Part shown: positions 11,886-24,645 of the stretch, piece by piece
Layout of the letters: each line of letters opens with the position of its first letter
Numbering within the stretch: the stretch's first letter is position 1
Source: Archivesica marissinica
Lineage: Eukaryota > Mollusca > Bivalvia > Venerida > Vesicomyidae
Reading direction: 5' to 3'
NCBI GenBank assembly: GCA_014843695.1
Contig: CM026398.1
Coordinates: forward strand, 44,633,372 to 44,697,371
DNA length: 64,000 bases
Program-made: the position numbers and the translations under genes
The notes under the pieces: model-generated
Databases searched by the model: none
What the model was told of the DNA's origin: nothing
Seen by the model: the letters and a program-made list of their open reading frames with translations, nothing else

Positions 11886-12371
11886 CGTGAAAGTCGTGAT
11901 AGCACAGTGGTAGCATGTTTGCTTAACCAATTTCATTCTGGATACCATTCAAACAGTATTTGCAAAGAACATAGAGCCAGATCAATCGCCACGGAAAGTT
12001 CCGTCTGATCAGGCTCTATGCTGTTTGCTATTCAGATGATCTTGCTAAGATACTTGGTAATGTAGCAAACAACATAAATCCTGATCAACACGCAGCCTGA
12101 CGCTGTGCTGCGGCTGATCTGGATCTATGGTGTTTGCAAAAGCCTTTAAATGTATCCAGAATGAAATGGGTTAACATGTGAGAAAGGCCCAGAGTTTGCG
12201 CCCCGCTACAGCCGTTATGATTGTGCCCTTAGGCAGCGAGGCATTTAAATTGCATATTGCCTCTTCGCTCTCCCTCATGACGATGATTCCATCAGGAATG
12301 AGGTCTCGAGAGTGATTAATATAACTTGTAAGAACTTGTTTTGCAATTGAGCTAAAATAAATTTGTATAAA
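11886..12371 (+). mobile_element. SINE family C, split by a TTAA MITE
   Basis: The head (AAGTCGTGATAGCACAGTGG) lies before 11923. After the insert the body resumes with GTGAGAAAGGCCCAGAG and runs to the tail at AAAATAAATTTGTATAAA. Taking out 11923-12174 restores the order seen at 26991-27223. Confidence 0.85.
11923..12174. mobile_element. TTAA MITE family 3, nested in a SINE
   Basis: Ends TTAACCAATTTCATTCTGGA and inverse right end TTAACCCATTTCATTCTGGA differ at one position. TTAA is at both borders. Internal palindromic words (AGCCAGATC, CTGATCAGGCTCTATGCTGT) are shared with the family 2 elements at 15215 and 49049. Confidence 0.85.
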
Positions 12372-12589
12372 ACAGAGGCTCCACTCCACAGAGAATCACT
12401 TATACATGCTGGAAACACCAGCCTAAACATTGAATGAAACAATTATTTACTACGCGTTTTGTACCCGGTATATTTATATGTTTTAAAATATCTTAAAATA
12501 AGGAAGCAGTGTTCTGTCACTGAAATATTCTACATGTAAATGGAATAATACACACTGTTGTGTAATGTTACTATAATCCTGTGCATGGT

Positions 12590-13651
12590 TCAAGGACATA
12601 CATGTACCATGGATCTTGGACCGATGCAGTAAGCTTTCCAAGGACATGTACCATGGATCTGGTACCAATACTGTAAGCTTTCCAAGGACATGTACCATGG
12701 ATCTGGTACCAATGCAGTAAGCTTTCCAAGGACATGTACCATGGATCTGGTACCAATACTGTAAGCTTTCCAAGGACATGTACCATGGATCTAGGACCAA
12801 TGCAGTAAGCTTTCCAAGGACATGTACCATGGATCTGGTACCAATGCCGTAAGCTTTCCAAGGACATGTACCATGGATCTTGGACCAATGCCGTAAGCTT
12901 ACCAAGGACATGTACCATGGATCTAGGACCAATACTGTAAGCTTTCCAAGGACATGTACCATGGATCTAGGACCAATGCCGTAAGCTTACCAAGGACATG
13001 TACCATGGATCTTGGACCAATGCCGTAAGCTTTCCAAGGATATGTACCATGGATCTAGGACCAATGCCGTAAGCTTACCAAGGACATGTACCATGGATCT
13101 AGGACCAATGCCGTAAGCTTTCCAAGGACATGTACCATGGATCTAGGACCAATGCAGTAAGCTTACCAAGGACATGTACCATGGATCTAGGACCAATGCC
13201 GTAAGCTTTCCAAGGACATGTACCATGGATCTAGGACCAATGCCGTAAGCTTACCAAGGACATGTACCATGGATCTAGGACCAATGCCGTAAGCTTTCCA
13301 AGGACATGTACCATGGATCTAGGACCAATGCTGTAAGCTTACCAAGGACATGTACCATGGATCTAGGACCAATGCCGTAAGCTTTCCAAGGACATGTACC
13401 ATGGATCTAGGACCAATGCCGTAAGCTTTCCAAGGACATGTACCATGGATCTAGGACCAATGCAGTAAGCTTACCAAGGACATGTACCATGGATCTGGGA
13501 CCAATGCCGTAAGCTTTCCAAGGACATGTACCATGGATCTGGGACCAATGCAGTAAGCTTTCCAAGGACATGTACTATGGATCTAGGACCAATGCCGTAA
13601 GCTTTCCAAGGACATGTACCATGGATCTGGTACCAATGCCGTAAGCTTTCC
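12590..13651. repeat. 44-bp minisatellite (ACATGTACCATGGATC)
   Basis: About 24 copies of a 44-bp unit carrying AAGGACATGTACCATGGATC and CCAATGCCGTAAGCTT. Variant positions (CTAGGACC, CTGGTACC, CTTGGACC; CTTTCC or CTTACC) form a readable order along the array. It ends at CTTTCCTTGCATG. The minus-strand frames are artefacts. Confidence 0.95.
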
Positions 13652-13767
13652 TTGCATGATACAACCCGTCCAAATACACTCACACCTGTGTGGAAGACAA
13701 CTGCTGAATAAAGACTGTCTCTCTATAGAACACTATTCTGATCGCGTATCAAGTCATTACCAATGCA

Positions 13768-13974
13768 TTTCAACTCTTTGAATGCTGGATAAAATAAAGT
13801 CTATAAATAGTTCAAATAATTGTAGCAGCCGATAATTCATTTTTTCAATTTTTTTTTTATTTGTTACTGTAAACTGTGGAAATATGCTTAGGAATTATAA
13901 TTAGAATTGTGTCAATAAAGAAATTGCATGACATATTTCAGTGTTATTTTCGTCGCTAGCATGTAAGGAGTTAA
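13768..13974. mobile_element. TTAA MITE family 4 (decayed left end)
   Basis: Pairs with the copy at 36160-36380: AACTCTTTGAATGCTGG near the left, GCTAGCATGTAAGGAGTTAA at the right. The left TTAA has decayed to TTCAA. Its right TTAA is the left TTAA of the next MITE. Confidence 0.75.
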
Positions 13975-14214
13975 CCCTTTCAACACCACAGACCTCTCAA
14001 TAGGCTTACAAAAAGTGTAGATCCAGATGAGCCGGCTCGCAACGAGCCGTCTCATCAGGATCTGCACTTTTTGCCAGTAATATTACAATTTTTAAAAAAT
14101 AATTTACCCATTTTGATAAATGAACTGATCCAAATGTAATTTTCTTATTAATTTAATTGGTCTAAAAATGTCATGGACCAGTCTATGGCAGTTACTTGGT
14201 GTTGAATGGGTTAA
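13971..14214 (+). mobile_element. TTAA MITE family 1
   Basis: TTAACCCTTTCAACACCACA at the left and GGTGTTGAATGGGTTAA at the right, with the central hairpin GAGCCGGCTCG / CGAGCCGTCTC. It landed in the terminal TTAA of the MITE at 13768-13974. Confidence 0.88.
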
Positions 14215-14254
14215 CCTCTGAATGAACACCACTTGTCAACAAACACTTGTAAGT

Positions 14255-14370
14255 TCTCTGCGTTACATCGTATAGCTGCGTTACATCTCTGCGTTACATC
14301 GTATAGCTGCGTTACATCTCTGTGTTACATCGTATAGCTGCATTACATCTCTGCGTTACATCGTATAGCT
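14255..14370. repeat. 31-bp short array
   Basis: Nearly four copies of CTCTGCGTTACATCGTATAG plus CTGCGTTACAT. Confidence 0.9.
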
Positions 14371-15214
14371 GAGAACGAATGTCTTAACACGGCTTGTGCA
14401 CACAAAATACAGGGCGGATTAGGCGAGTATTTCGTGCAGAAATATGTTTATGCAAGGTATTTATAGAAGAGATTGTGCGTGATAATCACTTCTAGAGGGC
14501 TATCGATATTTAATATTCAAATTCACATTTTATATTGAAATTATAGAAACTAGTTTGCTTATATGATAAATAGTTTCAATACCGGTGCTTGATATATCAG
14601 ATCATAGATGAATATTCACATGAATATATTATATATATATTGTGTTTTTGAGTAAGAGGTACCATAAGATGAAAATATCCCGTCGTCTTATATCCAGAGA
14701 AACAGTTAAGAGCATTGCTACGAGTACACGTTTCCGAAAAAGGTTTTTCGCGTGCGGCTTTGCTGTTTTTATGATGGATATGTAGTGGTCATTTAGCGTA
14801 CATATGTCGCATTCGGTGTGAAACAGAATTATAACATGTATGGAAATGCTGTATGTGTGACCTACCTGTCCTCACAATAAATGCTGTGTCTAGCCCTGGC
14901 AACTGTTGTTTAGTTGTATTTTGTGAATGGTGGTGTTAATTTTTAAGACCGATATTTGGCATTCCTGTCCGTGACTGTTATAGACAGGTTTGACTGTACA
15001 CTTGGTTTTGATGCATCCCTGCAATTCCAGCAGGTGTAATGCTATAAATGTATTTTATATTTTGAATATACAGAAATATACAAAATATTCAGACCTATTT
15101 GGTATCATTATAAAAAGTTGACCATAAGCTGGTCCTATATAAAGGCTTATTTTTAATATTCTGCAATCACCCACATATTGAGAGGTATAGATAGCGCAGA
15201 TTGATCTGTTCATT
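14371..15214. other. Spacer, no gene seen
   Basis: No exon recognised. The stretch from about 14390 faintly resembles the inside of the element at 10090-10596 (CGGCTTGT then ACACAAAAT), so it may be an old relative. Confidence 0.45.
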
Positions 15215-15463
15215 TTTACCCTTTGCACACTAGCGGCAGATATAAATCACTTTTGCAAACAGCATAGAGCCAGATCAGACGACACATTCTCAGATCAGAT
15301 TCTCTGTGCCATCTGATCAGGCTCGATGATGTTTGCTATTTGGATAGTGGCACTAAAACACTTGGCTGAATAGCAAACAACATAGATCCTGATCAGATGC
15401 AGTGTTACGCTGTCTATGTTGTTTACAAATGTGATTTTATTTACTCAGCAGGTAAAGGTTTAA
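15215..15463. mobile_element. TTAA MITE family 2
   Basis: Left end TTTACCCTTTGCACACTAGC, a TTAA changed by one base; the right end is AGGTTTAA. Inside are the paired words AGCATAGAGCCAGATCAG / CTGATCAGGCTCGATGATG and AACAACATAGATCCTGATCA. Same group as 49049-49276 and the fragment at 25669. Confidence 0.75.
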
Positions 15464-16440
15464 TGGACATATAAATATTAATAGCATACGTAGAATATAG
15501 ATAGATAGTTTATTTTTTTCAAATTCAATAAGCCAGAGGCCCATGAGAACATACAACAAACATAAACATATATGTATATACAGTATACAGTGACGCAACA
15601 AGATGACAATAACATAGTGACAATGCATACAATCAATGGCAGAAATATTTATAACTCTCATGAACAGTGTACTCAAACCGTAATGCTCATAGTTTCATAC
15701 AACACCCAAAATATGCATAGTCATGCGGAGAAGGTGTTAACTATACAAAAATCAATTCAAGTATTAATTCGGTGGTGCATTGCATAATAATATATAGATT
15801 TAGAATAGGTACTTTAAATTATTTCATTAAATACATATACATATATATATATTTGTTGCCTTCAGTTTCTCGGATATAAACAGTTGTCCATAATTCTGTA
15901 CCCGTAGCGTACACTTTATTTGCTTGCAAGAATAGGAAACACAGATAGTTGAATGAACACCGACAATACACAAAGCAATGCCAGTTAAGTATTGTTAAAC
16001 GTTGACCGCGACATTAAATTCTGGCTTCCTGACAAGAGGACCAAGTTGCCCTGGGGTCGCTACCCACGACAACTATGCAATAAGTCATATTTTGTGACAT
16101 CAAATTTTTAAGCTAGTGACTTAGTCATAACACATGAAACAAAAATAGAGTAAACAGTGTCTGTAGTGGTTAAGTGGTCATTATATTGACATAGTGACCT
16201 CGGATTTTGATGGAAATGGCTGATTATCAAAAGAAAATAAGCGTTCATCAAAACGTAACTTGTGAAAATGTTTGAATAAAATTGGATAAAATATAGAGAT
16301 AATAGAGTGTTTATACAATTGTCTTTATTTGACAATCATTGTCATTCTGAAAAAACAAGATTTCATCAAAATGAAACATGTGACCAAGTTCAAACAAAAT
16401 TGGGTCAAAAATACAGTTGCTATAGTTTTTACATAGATTT

Positions 16441-16472
<32 letters not shown>

Positions 16473-17083
16473 GTCGTAATGGCTCAGGTGAACTAAAAAC
16501 TAGTTTGATCTCACTAGCTTGATAGATTTGTCCCCGAGTACACAAACTACCAAGGTGCAATCATTGGTCATAACAATTTGACCTGCTAGGATACTAATCT
16601 GAGATAATTGTAACCAGATACCATCACAAAGAGCAACAATCTTCTTACAGCCATTGTTTGGCTACAATAGCAAATACAGCTTAAATACCTCGTTTCTCAA
16701 TGAAATATCTTCTAGCTTTGAGCGGGAGGAATGCGTTACTATACACGGTGTACTTTGGGCTACTTATATATAGCGTGAATCTCATCGCTAAAACACCATT
16801 CAATAATTCATGAACTGCAGTCAAGTGCATAGCTGCATATAGGCCTTGAAGGCCTGGGCCTACACCTAGCTCCGAAAAATGCAATAATAAGTAGAGGGTA
16901 TGGCGTGGGTGGTGAGGTGATCTCGCACAAGATCTCAATAAAAAAATGAAAATGCTTAATTGCAATACCTGGTTAGAAGTACTACAAAAATGGCTGTTAA
17001 TTTATATGTAAAATGTTCATTTCTTGATTACATGTAAAAATACTGAAATAAATAAATGTTTAAACTAAAATGACTGATATTAA
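15464..17083. other. Spacer with CAGA microsatellite
   Basis: No gene supported. A (CAGA)n run of about 30 bases lies at 16441-16470, at the end of a repeat-like stretch (CAAACAAAATTGGGTCAAAA, earlier ATAAAATTGGATAAAATAT). A minus-strand 94-codon frame at 16681-16965 has no recognisable domain and no splice support. Confidence 0.5.
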
Positions 17084-17642
17084 CTAGTATACAATACAAC
17101 ATATTATATGAACTTGTATACAATACAACATATTATATGAACTTGTATACAATACAACATATTATATGAACTTGTATACAATACAACATATTATATAACT
17201 AGTATACAATACAACATATTATATGAACTTGTATACAATACAACATATTATATGAACTTGTATACAATACAACATATTATATAACTAGTATACACTACAA
17301 CATATTATATGAACTAGTATACAATACAACATATTATATGAACTTATATACAATACAATATATTATATGAACTTGTATACAATACAACATATTATATGAA
17401 CTAGTATACAGTACAATATATTATATGAACTTGTATACAATACAACATATTATATGAACTAGTATACAATACAACATATTATATGAACTTATATACAATA
17501 CAATATATTATATGAACTAGTATACAATACAACATATTATATGAACTTGTATACAATACAACATATTATATGAACTTATATACAATTATATGAACTAGTA
17601 TACACTACAACATATTATATGAACTAGTATACAATACAACAA
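17084..17642. repeat. 29-bp minisatellite
   Basis: About 19 copies of ACTTGTATACAATACAACAT plus ATTATATGA, with ACTAGTATAC variants interspersed and some units shortened by 2-3 bases. Confidence 0.95.
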
Positions 17643-18474
17643 TGTATAAGGGAGAGCATGCCCCCAGAACCAGCTACAGTGCTCATTTACCGTGGCCTAC
17701 ACCTACTGAATAGCCCAGCTACGCACCTGGAAGGCATTTGTGATTCAGTGGAGCTTATCTATAACAACCCTGTTATTCAAATAATAACTTTCATTTCCTT
17801 CATTATTGAAGAACATACGAGACATGCATAATGTACGCAAGTCTTAATTTGTAAATACAGATCATTGAGAGCAATATTACCACAGGTTCTACAGTCAGGG
17901 GGTTGTGAAAAGGACTTTCTGATATATTTATAACAAAAATTATTGACGCTTGAAATCATTTGCAATGCCTGTTTTGATGAGCTCAGACCCGTACTACGTC
18001 AAATATTAGCCAGATCATCACCAAATCCTGCATGTTTTTACGCCCTTGCCTACAGCAATGCAAATTTGCTGACTCATCTACGTTCAATGTTCCATTTGAA
18101 TAGCTTTTACCGCGTTTGTTTTATTGCATGTATTCATGTACTATGCAGGCGTTTTAATATGCTACAGTATTAAAATCTAATTGGCAAGTGATAAAAACCA
18201 CATTATTTATTATACACCTATGTCATAGTGATTCTCAAAATCTTTCTGATTTTTTCTACTGATTAATTACTCGACGTACATTAGTCTTATTGCCGACACT
18301 TATCATCATTATGCAATACAGACTGTGGCGACAACCACACAATTAATGTGCAATTTTTGTTTGTGGCTTGTTTAATGTTTGCTTCTATTTTGCTTACGTC
18401 CTATGATGACTCTCCAGCTATTATTGCTGGAGGACGACGTTGGTGTATCGTAATGTTAACCCTTTCCCTCATAG
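17643..18474. other. Spacer, no gene seen
   Basis: Short CCCAGCTACGCACCTGG near 17720 resembles the inverse end of the TIR element at 7336. Nothing else recognised. Confidence 0.45.
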
Positions 18475-21400
18475 AAGCACCTACTGAATACCAATAACAC
18501 CATTGAGTACCAATAACATCTATGAATACCAATAACACCTATGAATACCAATAACATCATTGAATACCAATAACATCTATGAATACCAATAACACATATG
18601 AATACCAATACTACCATTGCATACCAATAACACCATTGAATACCAATAACACCATTGAATACCAATAACATCATTGAATACTAATAACATCATTGAATAC
18701 CAATAACACCTATGAATACCAATACCACCTATGAATACCAATAACATCATTGAATACCAATAACACCTATGAATACCAATACTACCATTGCATACCAATA
18801 ACACCATTGAATACCAATAACACCATTGAATACTAATAATATCATTGAATACCAATAACACCTATGAATACCAATACCACCTATGAATACCAATAACACC
18901 ATTGAATACCAATAACATCATTGAATACCAATAACATCATTGAATACCAATAACACCATTGAATACCAATAACACCATTGAATACCAATAACACCATTGA
19001 ATACCAATAACACCATTGAATACCAATAACATTATTGAATACCAATAACATCATTGAATACCAATAACATCATTGAATACCAATAACACATATGAATACC
19101 AATAATACCATTGAATACCAATAACATCATTGAATACCAATAACATCATTGAATACCAATAACATCATTGAATACCAATAACACCATTGAATACCAATAA
19201 CATCATTGAATACCAATACCACATATGAATACCAATACCACATATGAATACCAATAACATCATTGAATACCAATAACACCATTGAATACCAATAACATCA
19301 TTGAATACCAATAACACCATTGAATACCAATAACACCATTGAATACCAATAACACCATTGAATACCAATAACATCATTGAATACCAATAACACCATTGAA
19401 TACCAATAACATCATTGAATACCAATAACATCATTGAATACCAATAACACCATTGAATACCAATAACATCATTGAATACCAATACCACATATGAATACCA
19501 ATACCACATATGAATACCAATAACATCATTGAATACCAATAACACCATTGAATACCAATAACATCATTGAATACCAATAACACCATTGAATACCAATAAC
19601 ACCATTGAATACCAATAACACCATTGAATACCAATAACATCATTGAATACCAATAACACCATTGAATACCAATAACATCATTGAATACCAATAACATCAT
19701 TGAATACCAATAACACCATTGAATACCAATAACATCATTGAATACCAATACCACATATGAATACCAATACCACATATGAATACCAATAACACCATTGAAT
19801 ACCAATAACATCATTGAATACCAATAACACCATTGAATACCAATAACATCATTGAATACCAATAACACCTATGAATACCAATAACACCATTGAATACCAA
19901 TAACACCTATGAATACCAATAACATAATTGAATACCAATACCACATATGAATACCAATAACATCATTGAATACCAATAANNNNNNNNNNNNNNNNNNNNN
20001 NNNNNNNNNNNNNNNNNNNNNNNNNNNNNNNNNNNNNNNNNNNNNNNNNNNNNNNNNNNNNNNNNNNNNNNNNNNNNNNNNNNNNNNNNNNNNNNNNNNN
20101 NNNNNNNNNNNNNNNNNNNNNNNNNNNNNNNNNNNNNNNNNNNNNNNNNNNNNNNNNNNNNNNNNNNNNNNNNNNNNNNNNNNNNNNNNNNNNNNNNNNN
20201 NNNNNNNNNNNNNNNNNNNNNNNNNNNNNNNNNNNNNNNNNNNNNNNNNNNNNNNNNNNNNNNNNNNNNNNNNNNNNNNNNNNNNNNNNNNNNNNNNNNN
20301 NNNNNNNNNNNNNNNNNNNNNNNNNNNNNNNNNNNNNNNNNNNNNNNNNNNNNNNNNNNNNNNNNNNNNNNNNNNNNNNNNNNNNNNNNNNNNNNNNNNN
20401 NNNNNNNNNNNNNNNNNNNNNNNNNNNNNNNNNNNNNNNNNNNNNNNNNNNNNNNNNNNNNNNNNNNNNNNNNNNNNNNNNNNNNNNNNNNNNNNNNNNN
20501 NNNNNNNNNNNNNNNNNNNNNNNNNNNNNNNNNNNNNNNNNNNNNNNNNNNNNNNNNNNNNNNNNNNNNNNNNNNNNNNNNNNNNNNNNNNNNNNNNNNN
20601 NNNNNNNNNNNNNNNNNNNNNNNNNNNNNNNNNNNNNNNNNNNNNNNNNNNNNNNNNNNNNNNNNNNNNNNNNNNNNNNNNNNNNNNNNNNNNNNNNNNN
20701 NNNNNNNNNNNNNNNNNNNNNNNNNNNNNNNNNNNNNNNNNNNNNNNNNNNNNNNNNNNNNNNNNNNNNNNNNNNNNNNNNNNNNNNNNNNNNNNNNNNN
20801 NNNNNNNNNNNNNNNNNNNNNNNNNNNNNNNNNNNNNNNNNNNNNNNNNNNNNNNNNNNNNNNNNNNNNNNNNNNNNNNNNNNNNNNNNNNNNNNNNNNN
20901 NNNNNNNNNNNNNNNNNNNNNNNNNNNNNNNNNNNNNNNNNNNNNNNNNNNNNNNNNNNNNNNNNNNNNNNNNNNNNNNGAATACCAATACCACATATGA
21001 ATACCAATAACATCATTGAATACCAATAACACCATTGAATACCAATAACATCATTGAATACCAATAACACCATTGAATACCAATAACACCATTGAATACC
21101 AATAACACCATTGAATACCAATAACATCATTGAATACCAATAACACCATTGAATACCAATAACATCATTGAATACCAATAACATCATTGAATACCAATAA
21201 CACCATTGAATACCAATAACATCATTGAATACCAATACCACATATGAATACCAATACCACATATGAATACCAATAACATCATTGAATACCAATAACACCA
21301 TTGAATACCAATAACATCATTGAATACCAATAACACCATTGAATACCAATAACACCATTGAATACCAATAACACCATTGAATACCAATAACATCATTGAA

Positions 21401-22690
21401 TACCAATAACACCATTGAATACCAATAACATCATTGAATACCAATAACATCATTGAATACCAATAACACCATTGAATACCAATAACATCATTGAATACCA
21501 ATACCACATATGAATACCAATACCACATATGAATACCAATAACACCATTGAATACCAATAACATCATTGAATACCAATAACACCATTGAATACCAATAAC
21601 ATCATTGAATACCAATAACACCTATGAATACCAATAACACCATTGAATACCAATAACACCTATGAATACCAATAACATAATTGAATACCAATACCACATA
21701 TGAATACCAATAACATCATTGAATACCAATAACACCTATGAATACCAATAACACCATTGAATACCAATAACACCATTGAATACCAATAACACCATTGAAT
21801 ACCAATAACATAATTGAATACCAATAACATCATTGAATACCAATACCACATATGAATACCAATACCACATATGAATACCAATAACATCATTGAATACCAA
21901 TAACACCTATGAATACCAATAACACCATTGAATACCAATAACACCATTGAGTACCAATAACATCATTGAATACCAATAACACCATTGAATACCAATAACA
22001 CCATTGAATACCAATAACACCATTGCATACCAATAACATCATTGAATACCAATAACACCATTGAATACCAATACCACCATTGAATACCAATAACACCATT
22101 GAATACCAATAACATCATTGAATACCAATAATACCATTGAATACCAATAACACCATTGAATACCAATAACATCATTGAATACCAATAACACCATTGAATA
22201 CCAATAACACCATTGAATACCAATAACATCATTGAATACCAATAACATAATTGAATACCAATAACATCATTGAATACCAATACCACATATGAATACCAAT
22301 ACCACATATGAATACCAATAACATCATTGAATACCAATAACACCTATGAATACCAATAACACCATTGAATACCAGTAACACCATTGAATACCAATAACAC
22401 CTATGAATACCAATAACATCATTGAATACCAATACCACATATGAATACCAATAACACTATTGAATACCAATAACACTATTGAATACCAATAACATCATTG
22501 AATACCAATAACACATATGAATACCAATAACATCATTGAATACCAATAACACCATTGAATACCAATAACACATATGAATACCAATAACATCATTGAATAC
22601 CAATAACACCATTGAATACCAATAACACCATTGAATACCAATAACACATATGAATACCAATAACACTATTGAATACCAATAACACCTATG
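18475..22690. repeat. 19-bp minisatellite, large array
   Basis: AATACCAATAACACCATTG repeated with few length changes. Unit variants include ACATCATTG, ACACCTATG, CCACATATG and ACATAATTG. Between about 19165 and 19868 the order of variants repeats every 266 bp (14 units), a higher-order repeat. The array is broken by a 1000-N gap at 19980-20979. Minus-strand frames (MLLVFNDVIGIQWCYWYS...) come from the 19-bp period read through three frames and are not proteins. Confidence 0.96.
19980..20979. other. Assembly gap, exactly 1000 N
   Basis: The round length suggests a placeholder of unknown true size. The 753 bases before it (19227-19979) look identical to 20980-21732 just after it, at an offset of 1753. 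Confidence 0.97.
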
Positions 22691-23862
22691 ATTAAAAGTA
22701 CTTAACTGCACTGACAGAAAATACATCAAGATTATATATTCTCTATTACTGAGAGATATAAATACACAGCCTAGGAAGAAAAATTGGGCATTATTGGTCA
22801 GGGATATTTTATGTAATTTAGGCTTTAATATGGTATGGGAAACACAGGGAGTAGGTGACAATAAGACATTTTTGGGTATTGTTAGACAGAGACTTAGGGA
22901 TACCTTCATGCAAAACTGGGAATCTCGTATTAGAGAATCGACTAGAGCATCTTTTTATGTAAACTTCATGTCGTTGGATTTTAAACCATATTTTGATATC
23001 ATTAATATTAAAAAATACAGAATTGCTCTAACTAAATTAAGAGTTTCGTCTCATCGTCTTGACATCGAGACAGGAAGGTGGCACAGGCCACAAAGCATTC
23101 CTCGTCAAGAACGTATATGCCCTACTTGTAATAAGCTTGGTGATGAATATCATTTTCTAATGGAGTGTCGTCTTCTCAATGATCTACGAATAACTTATTT
23201 TAAACCATATTTCCGTAATAGATGCAACATGTTTAAAACAGTTGAACCGTTAAAATCAGAAAACAGAAATACTTTAAGGAATTTAGCAATTTTGGTATGA
23301 GTTAAAGAGAAGTGTCGCTTTTGATAATACTTTATAATACACATATTTATTTTATAGTTTTCATTGTAACATTCTCCTGTCACATGACATAAGTCATATA
23401 AAAGGCTACAGTTTATATCGTATGAATCAAATGTATCAATTATGTGTACATACATATTTATGGAACTCCATAGTTGCATATTATATATTTGTGGATGACA
23501 TGGACTGTGCATGTGATCAACGTACTACGACTGTATCATAGGGTATAAAATAGGATATTATTAACAAACTAGCTGTTTCAAGTGTATCAACAAATTTACT
23601 GGTGTATATTTGTCTTTGTTCGGTATTCACATTCTTAGTTATACGTAAATATTTCTCTATTTACGTATTCTTGGAATATGTAATATATTTTTCAGGTTAA
23701 AAGTTCCAGCGTACATAGTAGTATTATTATTAAGTTGTACGTGTTCAACTATTAAGACCATCGCCGAAATACACTGTACTATTATACCATATTTGATCAT
23801 GGGTCATTTTTGACTTACTTCATATGTTATTATGTTTGCTTGTATTTGATGAAATAAAAACT
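22691..23862 (+). mobile_element. 5'-truncated LINE inserted in the 19-bp array
   Basis: The array stops at ACACCTATGA and resumes at ACATATGAATACC after 23862. Between lie about 1.17 kb: the last ~200 codons of a non-LTR retrotransposon ORF2, then an AT-rich 3' region ending ATGAAATAAAAACT. Truncation at the 5' end and insertion as one block fit target-primed reverse transcription. Reverse transcriptase and endonuclease are absent, so it cannot move by itself. Clade not assigned. Confidence 0.85.
22692..23300 (+). pseudogene. LINE ORF2 C-terminal fragment
   Basis: The frame is open from the truncation point (22692) to TGA at 23298-23300, about 202 codons, with no start of its own. It shows the usual end of many LINE polyproteins: RIALTKLRVSSHRLDIETGR, then a zinc-knuckle CPTCNKLGDEYHFLMEC (C-x2-C-x7-H-x4-C), then a loosely conserved tail. 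It is a relic of a mobile element and not a host gene. The frame has not yet been broken, so the insertion may be fairly young. Confidence 0.85.
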
Positions 23863-24054
23863 ACATATGAATACCAATAATACCTATGAATACCAATAAC
23901 ACATATGAATACCAATAACACATATGAATACCAATAACACTTATGAATACCAATAACACCTATGAATACCAATAACACATATGAATACCAATAACATATA
24001 TGAATACCAATAACATATATGAATACCAATAACACCATTGAATACCAATAACAG
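23863..24054. repeat. 19-bp minisatellite, right remnant
   Basis: About ten more units of the same array (AATACCAATAACACATATG type) on the far side of the LINE, ending CCATTGAATACCAATAACAG. Confidence 0.93.
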
Positions 24055-24207
24055 TATTTCCATTGTTCACAGGAGCATTAAGTTATAGGTTAAGTAAGTC
24101 ATATTCAATAGTCATAAAGACATTTGTCTTCATAACCCGATATTGTCCAAATAATTGATTTGTAAGACCTTGAAATACTTTTTTTGGTGATATCATGATT
24201 ATACAGG

Positions 24208-24445
24208 AGAAGATTATGGTATACGAGGGAGAAGATTATGGTATACGAGGGAGAAGATTATGGTATACGAGGGAGAAGATTTAAGATATACAAAGTATAC
24301 AAGGGAGAAGATTATGGTATTTGGGGGAGAAGATTATGGTATATGAGGGAGAAGATTATGGTATACAAGGGAGAAGATTTAAGATATACAAGGGAGAAGA
24401 TTATGGTATATGAAGGAGAGGATTAAGGTATATGAGGGAGAAGTT
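24208..24445. repeat. 22-bp minisatellite (GGGAGAAGATTATGGTATAC)
   Basis: About ten units of 22 bp with insertions. The array ends in GGGAGAAGTTTGTCGACTC followed by CCTCTATATATTC, sequence that also borders the 24-bp array at 44310-45395. Confidence 0.9.
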
Positions 24446-24645
24446 TGTCGACTCAGCCAAGGGTCCTCTATATATTCTATATGAAAACACTTCTCCCTGC
24501 TGAATTCAAAAAAGGGAGAAGTGAGGGAGTTCAAGGATATATTTATCCCAAATTACACTCTTAACTCAAGCCCTTAACTAATAATGATGTACACAAGGCT
24601 TAAGATAATAAATCACAGCTAATTATACAACTTTATAGACCAAGG

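Noticed and set aside
12590..13651. CRISPR-like regularity (also in other arrays with 18-44 bp units)
   Set aside because: Units follow one another directly with no unique spacers, no cas genes, and the DNA is eukaryotic with spliced exons.
19869..21301. Frames of 340-460 residues across the N gap
   Set aside because: Made mostly of unknown bases; the ends are 19-bp repeat translations.
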